A stretch of DNA of 64,000 nt from Helicobacter sp. NHP19-003 (GCF_019703305.1 NZ_AP024814.1:1116001-1180000); one strand, 5' to 3'; numbered from the stretch's first letter, positions 28,635-48,574 are shown. A program made the numbers and translations. Notes: generated by a model not told the origin, from the sequence alone.

Positions 28635-29336
28635 ATGGCAAAGCTGGTAAAACGGGTAGAAAAGTTAAACTCTCAATTTGACAGAGAGAAAGTGTATAGC
28701 CTTGAAGAGGGCATTAGCGTGGCAAAGTCTTTGGCTTCGGCAAAATTTGATGAAACCGTGGAAGTGGCGTTGCGTCTAGGCGTGGATCCCAGACACGCCG
28801 ATCAAATGGTGCGTGGAGCGGTGGTACTGCCCCATGGCACGGGTAAAAAAGTCCGCGTGGCGGTCTTTGCGAAAGATGTCAAATTAGACGAGGCCAAAGA
28901 AGCCGGGGCCGATGTGGTCGGAGGCGAGGATTTAGCCGAAGAGATCAAAAATGGCAACACGAATTTTGACATGGTGATCGCCACGCCGGACATGATGGCG
29001 GTTGTGGGGAAAGTGGGGCGCATTTTAGGGCCAAAAGGACTCATGCCAAACCCAAAAACCGGCACCGTTACGATGGATGTTAAAAAAGCGGTCAGCAATG
29101 CCAAGAGCGGGCAAGTGAATTTCCGCGTGGATAAAAAGGGCAATTTGCACGCCCCCATCGGCAAAGCGAGTTTCAACCAAGAACAGCTCCAAGACAACAT
29201 GCTCGAGTTGGTGCGTGCGATCAATCGGCTCAAACCCAGCACTTCAAAGGGCAAATACATCCGCAACAGCGTGGTGTCCTTGACGATGTCGCCCGGGGTG
29301 CGTTTGAATGCCCAAGAACTCATGGATGTCAAATAG
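28635..29336 (+). CDS. rplA: 50S ribosomal protein L1
   Basis: The 233-residue protein contains [15 protein letters not shown], the L1 signature, and [15 protein letters not shown]. It forms the mobile L1 stalk and in many bacteria represses its own operon. It starts 2 nt after rplK. The following 82-nt gap before rplJ could carry the L10 leader, though I do not see a defined structure. Confidence 0.98.
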   Translation: MAKLVKRVEKLNSQFDREKVYSLEEGISVAKSLASAKFDETVEVALRLGVDPRHADQMVRGAVVLPHGTGKKVRVAVFAKDVKLDEAKEAGADVVGGEDLAEEIKNGNTNFDMVIATPDMMAVVGKVGRILGPKGLMPNPKTGTVTMDVKKAVSNAKSGQVNFRVDKKGNLHAPIGKASFNQEQLQDNMLELVRAINRLKPSTSKGKYIRNSVVSLTMSPGVRLNAQELMDVK

Positions 29337-29418
29337 TTCATCTTTAACTGAAGAAACAAGGGCTTTTTTAGCTTGATTGCGTTTGCGCCTTGTGGAAGTT
29401 GGTTGGAAAGGAGGAAAC

Positions 29419-29901
29419 ATGCATAAAGAACAAAAACAAGAGCTGGTTTCTAAGCTCACCGATGCTTTTGCTGGGATGCAAGCCTTAGTGGTGTGCGATT
29501 ACAAGGGCTTGCGGGTGCAACATTTAGAAAAGTTGCGTAATGCCGCCCGCCCACAAGGCATCAGCGTGCAGGTGATCAAAAACACCCTTGCGTCTTTGGC
29601 TTTAAAAGGGGCAAACCTAGAGCCTTTAGAGCTGAAAGAAACCAATGTCTTCATTTGGGGCGCAGACCAAATTGCGCTGTCCAAATTGGTCATGGACTTT
29701 GCTAAAGAGCATAAAGAACGCTTTATTGTCAAAATGGGGCTGTTTGAAAAGCAAGTGGTGGATACGAACCACATTGAAGCGGTGTCTAAATTGCCCAGCC
29801 GCGAAGAGCTCATCGGGATGTTGCTGTCTGTTTGGAGCGCTCCTGCACGCTACTTTGTTACGGGCTTAGACAATTTGAGAAAAGCAAAAGAACAAGAATA
29901 A
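29419..29901 (+). CDS. rplJ: 50S ribosomal protein L10
   Basis: A 160-residue protein with [17 protein letters not shown] (rRNA-binding domain) and the C-terminal helix that carries L7/L12 dimers. The frame opens earlier at 29377, but ATG at 29419, preceded by AAAGGAGG, gives the normal start. It forms the ribosomal stalk base with L7/L12, encoded next. Confidence 0.97.
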   Translation: MHKEQKQELVSKLTDAFAGMQALVVCDYKGLRVQHLEKLRNAARPQGISVQVIKNTLASLALKGANLEPLELKETNVFIWGADQIALSKLVMDFAKEHKERFIVKMGLFEKQVVDTNHIEAVSKLPSREELIGMLLSVWSAPARYFVTGLDNLRKAKEQE

Positions 29902-29910
29902 AGGATTTGC

Positions 29911-30285
29911 ATGGCAATCACTAAAGAGGAAGTCTTAGAGTATATTGGGTCTTTGAGTGTGCTAGAACTTAGCGCACTTGTCAAAGACTTTGAGGAAAAG
30001 TTTGGCGTGAGCGCGGCCCCCACCGTGGTGGCTGGGGCTGTGGCCGGCGCACCTGCTGAAGCGGCTGAGGAAAAAACCGAATTTAGCGTGGTGCTCGCGG
30101 AGACCGGGGCGGAAAAAATCAAAGTCATTAAAGTCGTGCGCGAAATCACCGGCTTAGGACTTAAAGAGGCGAAAGAAGCCACAGAGAAAACCCCCCATGT
30201 GTTGAAAGAGGGCGTGAATAAAGAGGAAGCCGAAACCATTAAAAAGAAACTTGAAGAAGTCGGGGCGAAGGCTGAAATTAAGTAA
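29911..30285 (+). CDS. rplL: 50S ribosomal protein L7/L12
   Basis: A 124-residue protein with the N-terminal dimerisation domain, an Ala/Val-rich hinge ([17 protein letters not shown]) and the C-terminal factor-binding domain ([20 protein letters not shown]). It recruits EF-Tu and EF-G to the ribosome. It lies 9 nt after rplJ and 135 nt before rpoBC. Confidence 0.98.
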   Translation: MAITKEEVLEYIGSLSVLELSALVKDFEEKFGVSAAPTVVAGAVAGAPAEAAEEKTEFSVVLAETGAEKIKVIKVVREITGLGLKEAKEATEKTPHVLKEGVNKEEAETIKKKLEEVGAKAEIK

Positions 30286-30354
30286 AAAATTTTAAAGGGG
30301 GGGACAAGGAGGGGCATCGCGTGTATTAAGGGGAACACCGCCAAATGGATTTAA

Positions 30355-39105
<8,751 letters not shown>

Positions 39106-39234
39106 CCCCAAACCAGCAAAAGGCGCGCTAAAGTGGCGTGCTAAAGCCCAAAAGGGTGAGGGCCCGCAAATCACGGCACGCAAGGGCAGGGTTAGAAACA
39201 GCAGCCTAAAATCTATAAAATTCTATAAAATAGG

Positions 39235-39754
39235 ATAACCCCTCATCAAACCATTCTTCCCCTAAGAGCCCGAAGTTTTGCCAAAATGGGCATCGCCTTT
39301 AGTGGGAACGAGCGCAAAACGCTCGCCCGCCAGATTAAACGCCTGCAGACATGACGGCTCTGCATAGCAACGCGCATGGTTGAAACAGGAATACAGCATG
39401 GCCGATGTTGCCAATCAGTCTGTAAATGACCCGCGTGAAAAGCTGCAAGCTTTGCTTGCCTTACAAAAACCAAGAGCGGGGCGGGGATGGAGGAATCAAG
39501 AACACCGCAGAAATTCTTGCTTTGCAGCATTTGACAACGATTCATGGGATTTGGGAGGTCTGTAAGAACGCTAGAAGCAACAAGAGTGGAGGGGGTTGAC
39601 TGCCTTCAAGGGGGGCTTTGCACGCCGTCTTGCTTTCTTGTGGCCAAGATGAGGGCAGAAGCTGGCCTTTGAAGGTGTCTGTTAATGAGGGGCTGTGTTG
39701 TCTTGCAGGGCAAGCCCAGAGCGCTGGAGCACCCCCAAGCGTCCACGCAAGCGA
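39235..39754. other. Gene-poor stretch of the left repeat arm with coding remnants
   Basis: No intact gene is seen in these 520 bp. In one plus frame QRAWLKQEYSMADVANQSVN and DPREKLQALLALQK read like real protein. After a frame change near 39483, GGIKNTAEILALQHL and HGIWEVCKN continue, so a decayed gene is likely. I do not recognise it. GAGCG-CAAAA-CGCTC (39309-39323) is a small hairpin. The mirrored copy at 57273-57792 is the same sequence. The 129 bp before the arm (39106-39234) hold only short direct repeats such as CTATAAAAT and GCTAAAG. Confidence 0.5.
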
Positions 39755-40285
39755 TCACTTCCTCGCTTTCTTGCAGCTGAGTTTGTGGCCTAAATTGCAC
39801 GCCTTTTGGTAATAATGCCGCGCCATTTCTTTATCCTTTTTGACACCTTCGCCCCTCCAATACATCATACCCAAGCCGTAATAACCATCTGCATCTCCCT
39901 TTTGGGCGGCCTTTTGGTAGTGCCAGATGGCCTGCGCATAGTCTTTGACAACGCCCTCACCATTTTCATACATCACCCCCAAATTGTAAAAAGCGTCCGC
40001 AACTCCCATTTTGGCGGCCTTTTGGAAGTATTGGATGGCTTTCAGGTAGTCTTTGGCAACGCCCTGTCCATTTTTATACAGCCCCCCTAAATTATTGCAA
40101 GCGTCTGCGCTCCCCATTTGGGCAGCCTTTTGGTAATATTGCACGGCTTGCGCATAATCTCCACTTTGGTAAGCATCTGCACCTAGATTGAAATACCGAT
40201 TCGCCCCTCCGTCTGCATGCGCCACACCCCAGCACAACAAAACCAACAACATGGCCGGGCATGCACCCCTTAGTGAGTCCGTCAT
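39755..40285 (-). CDS. Secreted Sel1-repeat protein (left copy)
   Basis: A 176-residue protein with a signal peptide ending GVAHA, then four to five Sel1-like repeats of about 36 residues (e.g. DYAQAVQYYQKAAQMGSADA, CNNLGGLYKNGQGVAKDY). Sel1 proteins are helical scaffolds; Helicobacter Hcp proteins are secreted and act on the host, but this one has few cysteines. The ATG at 40285 follows TAGGAGAG; an upstream open frame through the C10 tract is not the start. It lies downstream of the left giant gene on the same strand. The right-arm copy (56742-57272) is identical. Confidence 0.87.
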   Translation of the reverse strand: MTDSLRGACPAMLLVLLCWGVAHADGGANRYFNLGADAYQSGDYAQAVQYYQKAAQMGSADACNNLGGLYKNGQGVAKDYLKAIQYFQKAAKMGVADAFYNLGVMYENGEGVVKDYAQAIWHYQKAAQKGDADGYYGLGMMYWRGEGVKKDKEMARHYYQKACNLGHKLSCKKARK

Positions 40286-40375
40286 TTTCTCTCCTAAAAA
40301 AGTCGATAGCGCTTTGGCTTCAAGCAAGCCGACAGCTTTTAAAAAGGGAAGGGAAACAAGCAAAGGAGAAAGAAA

Positions 40376-40385
40376 CCCCCCCCCC
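40376..40385. repeat. C10/G10 homopolymer (left arm)
   Basis: Ten C on plus (ten G in the sense of the Sel1 gene), 91 nt before the Sel1 ATG and about 50 nt after the end of the giant gene. Poly-G/C runs of this length slip often in Helicobacter and can tune promoters by changing spacing. Confidence 0.8.
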
Positions 40386-40434
40386 AAAGGGCAGGGGCTA
40401 CCCCCTCTCTAAAGACCTAACAACCTCTCAAAGC

Positions 40435-43400
40435 TTAGAAGTTGTAAACATAGTTGAAGAACACAGACACATTGCGTTTGTACGCGATGTCTAGTTTCGA
40501 GCCGTCCAATTCTCCCTTGAAGTAGTAGTTCACCGCAAGGGGGATTCTCAAGCCGATTTCAAAGCCGTTGTGCTTGTTGACATTTGTCCTAAAGCCCAAA
40601 TTCAAGGGGATTTGGAAATAGCTGGTGTTCATGACCGCATGGCCGCCGTGCGCATTGTAGTAGTTCATCAAGTTGGTGTAGTAACTTTGGCCTTTCACAC
40701 CCCAGCTAGAACCCTCCAGCATCAAACCAGCGAAGAGACCGGTGGTGTATTTGCTGTCTTTGCTTTCATAGAAGTTGTAGAGCGCGTCCACACCCGCACC
40801 ATAGGTGAAGTTGTCCAAATCGCTCGCATCGCTGACCATGAATGTGCCGTGTTGGTAACTGAAGTTCGCATAATAGCGCAAGCCCCAGCGTTTCTTTTTG
40901 CCAAAGAATTGTTTATACCCAAACTGCACATCGATGCCGTACATGTTGCCATTGGAGTTCATGGTCTGCATAGGTGCGTGGGAGGCGGACGCGGTGGCCA
41001 CATAGTAGCCCTTCAAATCAGCTTGGAGTTTGATCAGGCTTGCCTTCGCGTAGGCAGAGGTGGTCTGCAAATTGTTGAGCAAGGTTTTTAGGGCATTGAC
41101 CTGTTGTTGTGGACTGCCAGCGGGCATCTCAAAAAGCGCACTGCCCTTTTGCCCCAAAGACACCAGCAACGTGCCTGCATGCGCGCCTTCTTTCACAGAA
41201 GCGGCCACGCCACCCGCGGGTTGTGTGGTGCCGCTACCTGCGTTTTGGCTCGCTTGGACCAATCCGGCTAGCGCGCCCACCACCTGATCTTGCAAGTTGC
41301 TGATCTCATTAACCAAATTGGACAGAGCCGCGCGGGCTGCGCTAGGGTTTAAATTAGCCGTTTGCATGATCTCGCGATACACTTGCGCCACAGAAGTTTG
41401 CACCGCTTGCGCATTAGGGCTACTCGCAAAGTTTTGGCTGGTGCTCTTAAGAGCCGCTAGCAAACTAGGCAAGGTGTAGTTGGCGGCCATGTAATCGGCC
41501 TGTGCGTTGGTCACGGTGGCCACATCGGATAGATAATTGCTCTGCGTCGAAGAGTTAAACTGCGTGTTGCCCAAAATCGTAAGGGCGTTTAGGCTAGTTT
41601 GCAAATTATTGCTCGCGGTAACAGCCGCCTCGATTTGTTGGGCTTGTTGGGCCGCTGGGGTGTTGGCGTTGATCGCGTTTTGAGCGGCGGCGTAAGTGGC
41701 ACTGCTATTTTTCATGTTATTGAGTGCGGCCTCGATTTTCGCAATCGTGGAGGCTTTCAAAAGCCCTGTTGTGCTAGCCGTTGTCCCGCTCATGACAGTC
41801 CCGCTCAAATTGAGTTTGCTCAGCAAGCCCTGCAAGCTAGAAGCGTTGTTGAGCGCATCGTTTAAAATCGTCGCGCTCGTGGCCTTAGCGCTGTTGAGCA
41901 AAGGAGAGAGGGTGTTATTTGCGCTGTTGTAGCTGGCCACAGCGTCTAAGACATTCACAAGCGCTTTTTCGACAAGGGGCTGCATCATCGCATTGGTGAG
42001 TGCTGGGCTAGAGAGAGCCGCTTGGATGGCGGTTTCTAGTTGTGTGCTGCTGGCTGCTTTGAGCGTATCGCCTACATTCGATCCGGCAGTTACGCCATTT
42101 AAAGTCAATTCATAAGCCACCAAGCCGGCAAAGCTTGTGGGGGCACCGTTACCTGTGAGGGCGGTGGGCATAGACGCGCTAGTGCTGCTTGACGAGGCTG
42201 AAGAAGAGATCAGAGACTGGATCTCCGAGTCGGCCACGCTCACCACTCCCGAAGAGGTGGGGCTTAAAATCCCGCTGGCTTCAAACGGACTTGAATTGGC
42301 TGTGCTCGAACCAGAGGTGCTTGAGCCAAAGATGGTCGCGGCCTCTTGCACCACCTGTTTGATCGCGTTGTACTGCGCAGGTGTGATGCCAACGGCATTA
42401 GAAGTAGTGGTCGTTGGAGTGGGCGAACTACCGGGAGAGCCCGCTGGAGTGCCGGGGCCGCCAGCAGAACCGGGAGACCCAGCACTACCGGGGGTGGAGG
42501 AGCCAGCGGGCGTACCTGTAGAACCGGGGCCTGTGGTGCTAGGACCCGAAGCACCTGCACTGCCCGGGCCCCCCGTAGAACCACCTACTGCAGCAGCAAG
42601 GATGCTGTTTTTGCTGCTAGAAGTGGCCGCAACCACGGAGTCTTGCACGGTGGTGTAGAGGCTATTAAGCGTTTGGGCTTGTTCGATGAGCTTAGGGATG
42701 GCCGCTTGCAAGTTGGTGGTGTTGACCTCGTATTTGTTGACAATCCCATCGTTGATCATCTGCAACGCCGCACCCTTGCCGCCATTTTGCGCCGTGCCAA
42801 TGAGATTTTGCGCCGCAGTTAAAAAACTGGCTAGAGTGCTGCCCGAACTTACAGAGGGCGCGATTAGGGCGACATTAGCGGCTCCGATGACAGGCGTTAG
42901 AGCCTTGCTCACGGCCTCCCACGCCGCGGAGGTGTCATTGGTAAATGCTGTTGTAACTGCACTAGAATCAATCGTGGCGGAGCTATTAATAAGGCCTGCT
43001 GTGGTGCTGTTGTTCTCTAGAGCCTGTAGGATCTGAGCGACCGTGCCAATCTGGGCACTATTGATGGTTTTGATGGTGCTAAGATTGTCGGCAGAAGTGT
43101 TCAGAGCATTTGTTAAACCAGCGATGTTGGTATTCAAAGAACCTAGCCCATTGCTGCCCGTGCTCGCTTGGAAATTTTTAAAGCCTTGAGAGGGGGCGGT
43201 GCCGGCGGCGTCGCTTTGGATCGAACCAAACATGTTGTTTAAGGCCACAATGGCTTGCATGCCAGCAAGAACGGTGGATTTGGCATGTGAGGTCGCATTT
43301 TCTGTCGTTTGGCTTAAACTACTAATGGTTAAAGCCCCGGTGCCCGCAGCTCCATTGCTACCTGTGCTAAAAAGAGTGCCTAGAGTGGCCACCGCAGAGT

Positions 43401-46400
43401 TGCTCAAAGCACTGTTGATGCTGTTATAAGCGCTGCTGATGCTGTTGAAGTTCGAGGTGTTTGCGCTCGTTCCTCCCGCTGCACTGGTGCTCACGGGTGC
43501 TAAATAGGTGGTGATGTCATAGACATTTTGGGCAATGGTTTGGAGCGCGCTTTGCGCGGTGCTTTGCAACACGCCAGAGGTGGGGTTGAGCAAGATGCTT
43601 TCGCTTGGATTGGTCAAATCGGCGATCAGGCCATTGTAGGTGGTTAAGTTATCCATCTGGTAGCCCAAAGTGGTGCTCAAACTGCTAAACGCGCTGCTCA
43701 TGTCGCTTGTGGGGTTGTAGGTGGTGCCTGTAGAGCTAGTCGTCGTGCCAAAGAGCGTATCGGCAGTGGCGGCGTTAAACAACCCTGTTGTTTGATTCGC
43801 CAACGCGCCCGCTGCCGCTTGGAAAGTGCTGGATTTGACGGCTTGGTCTTTGCCCATCACCAAAGCGTAGGGGTTGTTGTCAATGGCTTGTTGGACCTGG
43901 GCTTGCAAGCCTTGCAAGTATTTTAAGCGGTTGAGCAGGCCTTGGATTTCTGTGGCGTTCGTAGAAATAGCGCCGCTGGTTACCCCGGTAAGGCCTTTGG
44001 CCCCCGTTTCGGCTTGTAGATAGTTGAGGATTTGAGAGGCGATGGTTTGACCGGCTTGGACTCCTGTGGAGGTGGGCGCGAGATTGTTGAGCAAGGTGAT
44101 GTTGTGATCGTAGGTGTTTAAGGCCTGGATGAGTGAGATCACGCTGCTGGCGTTCGTGGCCGCTGCTGCACCGCTTGAATCGGGCAGCGCTTTAAGCAAC
44201 TGGCCCACAGCATTAGCGGCGTTCATGGCTTGGGTGAAAGCCGCGGCGTTGGTGCTGTTGACATTCAAAAGCCCGGAACTAACATTGCTGCCGGCAAGCC
44301 CGCTGCCGCTGGTGGTTAAAGCGGCGTTAGCGGCGTTCAAACTTTTGGCGTCTTGAAGGAGCTGGTAGATGGCAACGGCACTTGTGGGGGCTTGGTTCAC
44401 CAAAGAGCCTAGTTGGGCGAGCGTGCTAGTCGATCCGCTCGGAGCAAAGGCAATGGCTTTCCACGCCGTCCACGCATTAAAGGCCGCGCCGCTTGTGTTC
44501 GTGCCCGCAGTGGCGAAATAGGGTTTGAGGGCATCAAAGGCACTTGCAGAGAGGGTAGAGGTGTTGAGGCTAGAGCCCAAGGTCATGAGCTCTTGGATCA
44601 ACTGGGTGGCGTTGGTGCCGGTGGCTAGGCCAGTGGTGAGATTGTTGTAGTTGGCATTACTAGAGCCCAAAAGAGTGCCCACCACGCCATTAGAGCCATT
44701 TGTGCCAAAGGCGGTGGTGTAACTGCTGCTGGCAGCAGGCGCGCTCGCCGTACCGCCGACCACAGAGCCTAACAGGCTTGTGATGGTGTTGAGATTAACC
44801 AAGTTCTTGAAATAGCCCGCTGCCCCGGGGTTTTGTGTGATCCCGCCACCTACAGAGGTCGCGCCAATCCCTTGAGAGGGGGCGCCTAAAATTTGGTTGT
44901 CTTGCAAAATGGCGTTGTTGCTGTAGATATTGCTGATATTGCTTAAGTTGCCGGGGGTTTTGTTGGTTTGGCTATTGGCACCAAAGAAAGCAGGGTCTAA
45001 AGAGTAGAGTTTAGAGACGGCTGTGTTGAGATTGCCGAGCACAGAGCTAGATCCAGAGGCCGCGCCCACACCGGTGAGCGCCGCTAGGGTGCTTGCTGAG
45101 AAATCGGAGGTGCCTACCAAACTTTGCACGGAAGTTAAGGCGTTTTGGATGGAATTAGCCGCCGCGGTGGCAAAGCCTAAATCCACCCCGGGGCTAGCCC
45201 CTGCGGCTTGGAGCATGCTAGAGAGGGTGTTGGAAGTGAGCTTGACCCCACTAGTGCTCCAAGTGGCGTTGGCGGCGTTGCCGATGCCATCGTAGGTTTT
45301 TAGCGCCGAGATGTAGCTTTGCACTTGTTGTTCTAAATTGGCGATGGTCGTGCTAGGATTGGTGGCTAGACCTTCTGCAAAGCTTTCACTTTGGCTTGCG
45401 GTAGACTGGCTATCAAGCGTGTTTAACAAGCCTTGGACTTGAGCGATCTGCGCTCCGATAGAGCCAGAAGTGGAGCTACTCCAGCTAGATAGCTGGTTGC
45501 CAGAGTTCATGATGGCGTTGATGGCGGCCACATAACCCCCCGTGCCATTGGCCCCAGCGATTTTCACCGCATCGCCTTGCAAGGTGGCGATGTTTTCCGC
45601 GGTCGTCCCGCTGGTGCCTAAAGCCGTGTTGAGTTTGGTAAAGGGGCTATTGGCGGTTAAGGATGTAGTGCCTGTGCTTGCGGTTGCGCCCACAAGAGCA
45701 CGGATGGCATCTGCAAGGGCGGTTTGTTGTGGGGTAGGGCTGCCGCTTGTCAAAGTCGTAAATCCTGGGATTTCAGTCGAAATGGTGCTGGAGTTTGTGG
45801 TTACCAGTTTGGAAAGCGCCTCATTAAGCGTGGTGCCAGTAGCTAGTTGCAACTGGCCGACATTGGCTTCAACGAGGGCATAGTCTTTGGCTAAAGTCGC
45901 TGATGCCGTGGCTGCATCCTGCATATTCGCAACAGAATTACCAGAAACCATATTTTTAAGAGAGTCGATGGCGTTTAAGCCCTGTGTGATTTGGGTGTTG
46001 GAAAGATCGCTGCCAAAGGGATCGCCGGTGGTGATGCCTAGCGCATTGGTTAGAGACGCGCCCGTAACAGGCTGGCCGAACAAAGTGGGGGTGGCGGTCG
46101 AATTGAGCAGCTGCTCGATGCTATAAGCCGTTTGGGCAATCAAGCCCTGATTGGCTGCGCTCGCGCTCAAGGCCTGGTTTAAGCCCGTGAGGATTTGGGC
46201 TTGGGTCTCTGGGTTGATCGCGCTGTTGGGCTTGATGGCCGCATCGACATAGGCACTGAGCAAATCAGAGGAGGTGTAGATGGCGCGGATTTGGTTGATC
46301 TGCAAAGCGGCCGCATTGCCGGTGTTGCTTTGGCCTAGAAGCGTGTTAGCAGCTGCATTTTGGATGCCCGTATCCAGGATTTGAGAAGCCACAGACCCTC

Positions 46401-48227
46401 CGCCCTTAAGCAAGCTGGTTAAGGTGTTTTGCCCAGAGCTGTAGGTGATGACCTGGCCTAAGAGATTAGAGAGGGCAGAGTACACAGCCTTGTTGTAAGC
46501 CACCTGGTTAGCCGCCTCCTGGGTGGTGTAGGAGGTGATGTTGCTCGCGGTAGTTGAGGGAGTGGCACTGATGGGATATTGGCTTGTCTTGTTTTGCCCG
46601 GGTGTAAAGGGCGAAGTGGTAGAGGTGGTCGTGGTGCTGCTCACATCAATGGTGCCGGGATTAAGCGCCCCTTTTAGGGCGTTGAGCGCGCTGGAAAGCT
46701 CAGAGTACGCTGAAGAAGTGCTCGAAGAAGTCCCATTAAAGGTGTCGTATAGAGCCTGTAGCATGGTAGAGCTCAAAGACCCTCCCCCGCTGGTGATCAC
46801 GGCGGATTTAATCAAGGCGTTACTAGAACTTAGACCTGAGTCAGAAACCCCGCTTAGAGCATTGCCAAAGGTTACCAAGCTTTGCAAAATGTCGCCATTG
46901 CTCGTGCCGCTTTTAAAGATGGTGGTGTAGCTAGGCGCGCTTGCAGTGGGGCTCGTGGAGCTATCGGCAATGGCCTTGGCGATCGCATCATAGGCGGTAT
47001 AGACCTCCCGGTATTGGCCGGGATTAACCAACCCTGTGAGCGCGCTTTGCAACTGGGCATCTGTGGCGACCCCAAACCCGTTGGCGTTGAGCTTATCGAT
47101 CGCCGCGGCCACCTGACTTAAAGAGGCCCCGTTGAGGATGTTGTTCGTTACGGCGCTCAAATTGCTTTTTTGGTCGTTATGTTATAAAGTGTCATTGCGG
47201 CGGTGTAGTTGGGGTTGGTTACATAACCCGTGCTGCTCGCGCTCGTGGTTGTGGTGACAATCCCGTTGTTGACCAAAGAGTTTAGGGTGTTGAGCGCGCT
47301 TAGAGCCCCTAGTGCCCCGGTGCTCACGCTGTAAGTGGTGAGCAGGTTACTGGTAGAGGAGGTGATGAGCCCTTGAGAACCCGAGCTGGTGTCTAGCCCT
47401 AGCGCGCTAGAGAGCGTGTCTAAAGAGCTAGAAAGCGCGCTGCTGCTCGAGCTAGAAAGCGCGCTTAAAAACGCCTGCCCAGTTGAGCCGATCACCCCCG
47501 AAGAGCCGTAGTCGGCAACATAGGTGGGGACAGTGTTACCAGAGCCAGAGACGGTGATGTTTTTGTTGATGTCGGCGATCACGCCATAGAGATTGCCCAA
47601 AAAGGTATTGACCGTGGTGACATTGGTCCCACTGTTGAGCAAAGAGGCATTTAAAGTGCCTGTCGCGCCCGTTAAAGACCCGTTAGTGGTGGTAAAATAG
47701 CTGTTGGAGACGGCCGCATTGGGGTTTAAAAGATTGTTGCTTGCGCTCACGCCCGCAAAGGCCGTGCGGTAGCCATAGTAGGCATCGGCTGAGGAATAAA
47801 TACTACCTAGGGAGGCGAGAGGATTGGTGTAGTTTGTGCCCTGTCCAAAGACACCTAAGAGGCCATTTTGGCCGTAGAGGTTGTAGTTGCTGATTTGGGG
47901 GTTGTTGTTTAGGCCGCTGGTGGTTGCCCCGCGAGAGATCTGCCCTGTGGCGGTGCCAAATTGGGTGGCACTGCCCTCGTTATTGACGTAAATAGGGCTT
48001 GCCGCAGAGGCTCCAAAGATCGAAGGGGTGGTGTCGCCACTCACGCCATAGGTCCCCCCCAAAAGTCCAGAGATGGAGTCGACCAATTGGTTGACATTCA
48101 TAGATGGTGATGATGTTGATGGAGTTGTGTCGAGATCTGTGGCATCCACACCAGGAGCAAAGCCAAAGCAGGTGGCGAGCGCAACGCTAAGAGTACGCTT
48201 ATAGGGTTTGTGCTTTCTATCTTTCAT
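40435..48227 (-). pseudogene. Giant Hop-like outer membrane protein, left unit (one-base frameshift at A6)
   Basis: The 5' part (48227-47157, 356 codons) has a signal peptide (LSVALATCFGFAPGVDA) and the start LVDSISGLLGGTYGVSGD, shared with the right giant protein. It stops after NITTKKAI. The rest (47160-40435, 2,241 codons) continues one frame over with SNLSAVTNN and runs to FFNYVYNF. At the junction (about 47165-47170) there are six A; seven would restore one protein of about 2,597 residues, close to the right protein. The long Asn/Ser/Thr/Ala-rich passenger includes LKYLQGLQAQVQQAIDNNPYA and a Gly-Pro-Ser linker. The last ~165 residues form seven amphipathic beta strands of Hop type. Ribosomal slippage on A6, phase change or base-calling error remain possible. 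Confidence 0.8.
42410..42600 (-). other. Collagen-like Gly/Pro/Ser linker inside the left giant protein
   Basis: Codons about 1520-1585 of the second frame encode repeats such as GGPGSAGASGPSTTGPGSTG and TPGSAGSPGSAGGPGTPAGS, ending in PTPTTTT. The right giant protein lacks this stretch. It would be an extended, flexible spacer. Confidence 0.8.
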
Positions 48228-48247
48228 TTGTATGTGTCCTTGAAATG

Positions 48248-48574
48248 TTATTTAACTTGAGAGTAGTTAGGAAGACCGGGGACGGTTGTTGTGCCGTTAT
48301 ATTGGTTCACATCCGTGCTTGCATTCCCAAATTGGGGTACATTCACCCCTTGGGTCGTCGCCCCTAGAAAAGGATTGCCGTTTAAGGTCGCGGTAGGAGG
48401 TATCCCCATCCCCCCATTACTGCTCTCTGCTCTTGTCATGTTCGAATATTGGAATCCCACACTTCCGTAGAATCCAGAGTTTTCAGCAGAAAGCCAAGGA
48501 GCCAAAGCTAGGAACCCCAGCCCCAACAGAGAAGCAATTTTCAAAACTTTCGGTTTATATGTTTTCACAATCAT
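48248..48574 (-). CDS. Small secreted protein with Hop N-terminal strand (left unit)
   Basis: A 108-residue protein with a signal peptide (ASLLGLGFLALAPWLSA) followed by ENSGFYGSVGFQYSNMTRAE, which matches the start of mature H. pylori Hop proteins (AExxGFYxSxGYQ). The rest is Asn/Gly/Pro-rich and ends without a barrel. The frame opens at 48613, but ATG at 48574 has AAAGGA six bases upstream. The giant gene starts 20 nt later on the same strand, so the two are co-transcribed. I infer that this protein may supply the first barrel strand, which the giant partner lacks. A 76-bp segment is identical to the divergent small gene. Confidence 0.75.
   Translation of the reverse strand: MIVKTYKPKVLKIASLLGLGFLALAPWLSAENSGFYGSVGFQYSNMTRAESSNGGMGIPPTATLNGNPFLGATTQGVNVPQFGNASTDVNQYNGTTTVPGLPNYSQVK
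48413..48488 (-). repeat. 76-bp inverted identity, left copy
   Basis: Identical, in opposite orientation, to 48704-48779. It encodes A-ENSGFYGSVGF-QYSNMTRAESSNG in both small proteins. Similarity stops at once on either side (different signal peptides, different tails), so this segment alone is conserved or converted. Confidence 0.85.

Larger units (their letters stand above)
39235..40988. repeat. Left arm of a 1,754-bp inverted repeat
   Basis: Position x here matches position 97027-x on the other strand of the right arm (56039-57792). All mirrored open frames have identical translations, and I found no mismatch when comparing by eye; similarity ends sharply at both edges. The arm holds, from outside in, about 500 bp of non-coding or decayed sequence, a Sel1 gene, a C10 tract, and the last ~185 codons of the left giant gene. 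Identity this high means recent duplication or continuing gene conversion. The arms could recombine to invert the 15 kb between them. Confidence 0.93.

Noticed and set aside
40570-41091. Open frame on plus (173 codons) opposite the giant-gene barrel end, repeated at 55990-56457 on minus
   Set aside because: Shadow of the highly expressed-type coding strand; the duplicated frame only reflects the inverted repeat.
42137-42822. Gly/Pro-rich frames opposite the collagen-like segment
   Set aside because: Low-complexity sequence opens all frames; no ribosome-binding site or homology sense.
47160-47170. Classical A-AAA-AAG programmed frameshift in the left giant gene
   Set aside because: In frame the run is split as AAA AAA G, not A AAA AAG, and the right paralogue has no such site, so a plain indel is more likely, though slippage is not excluded.
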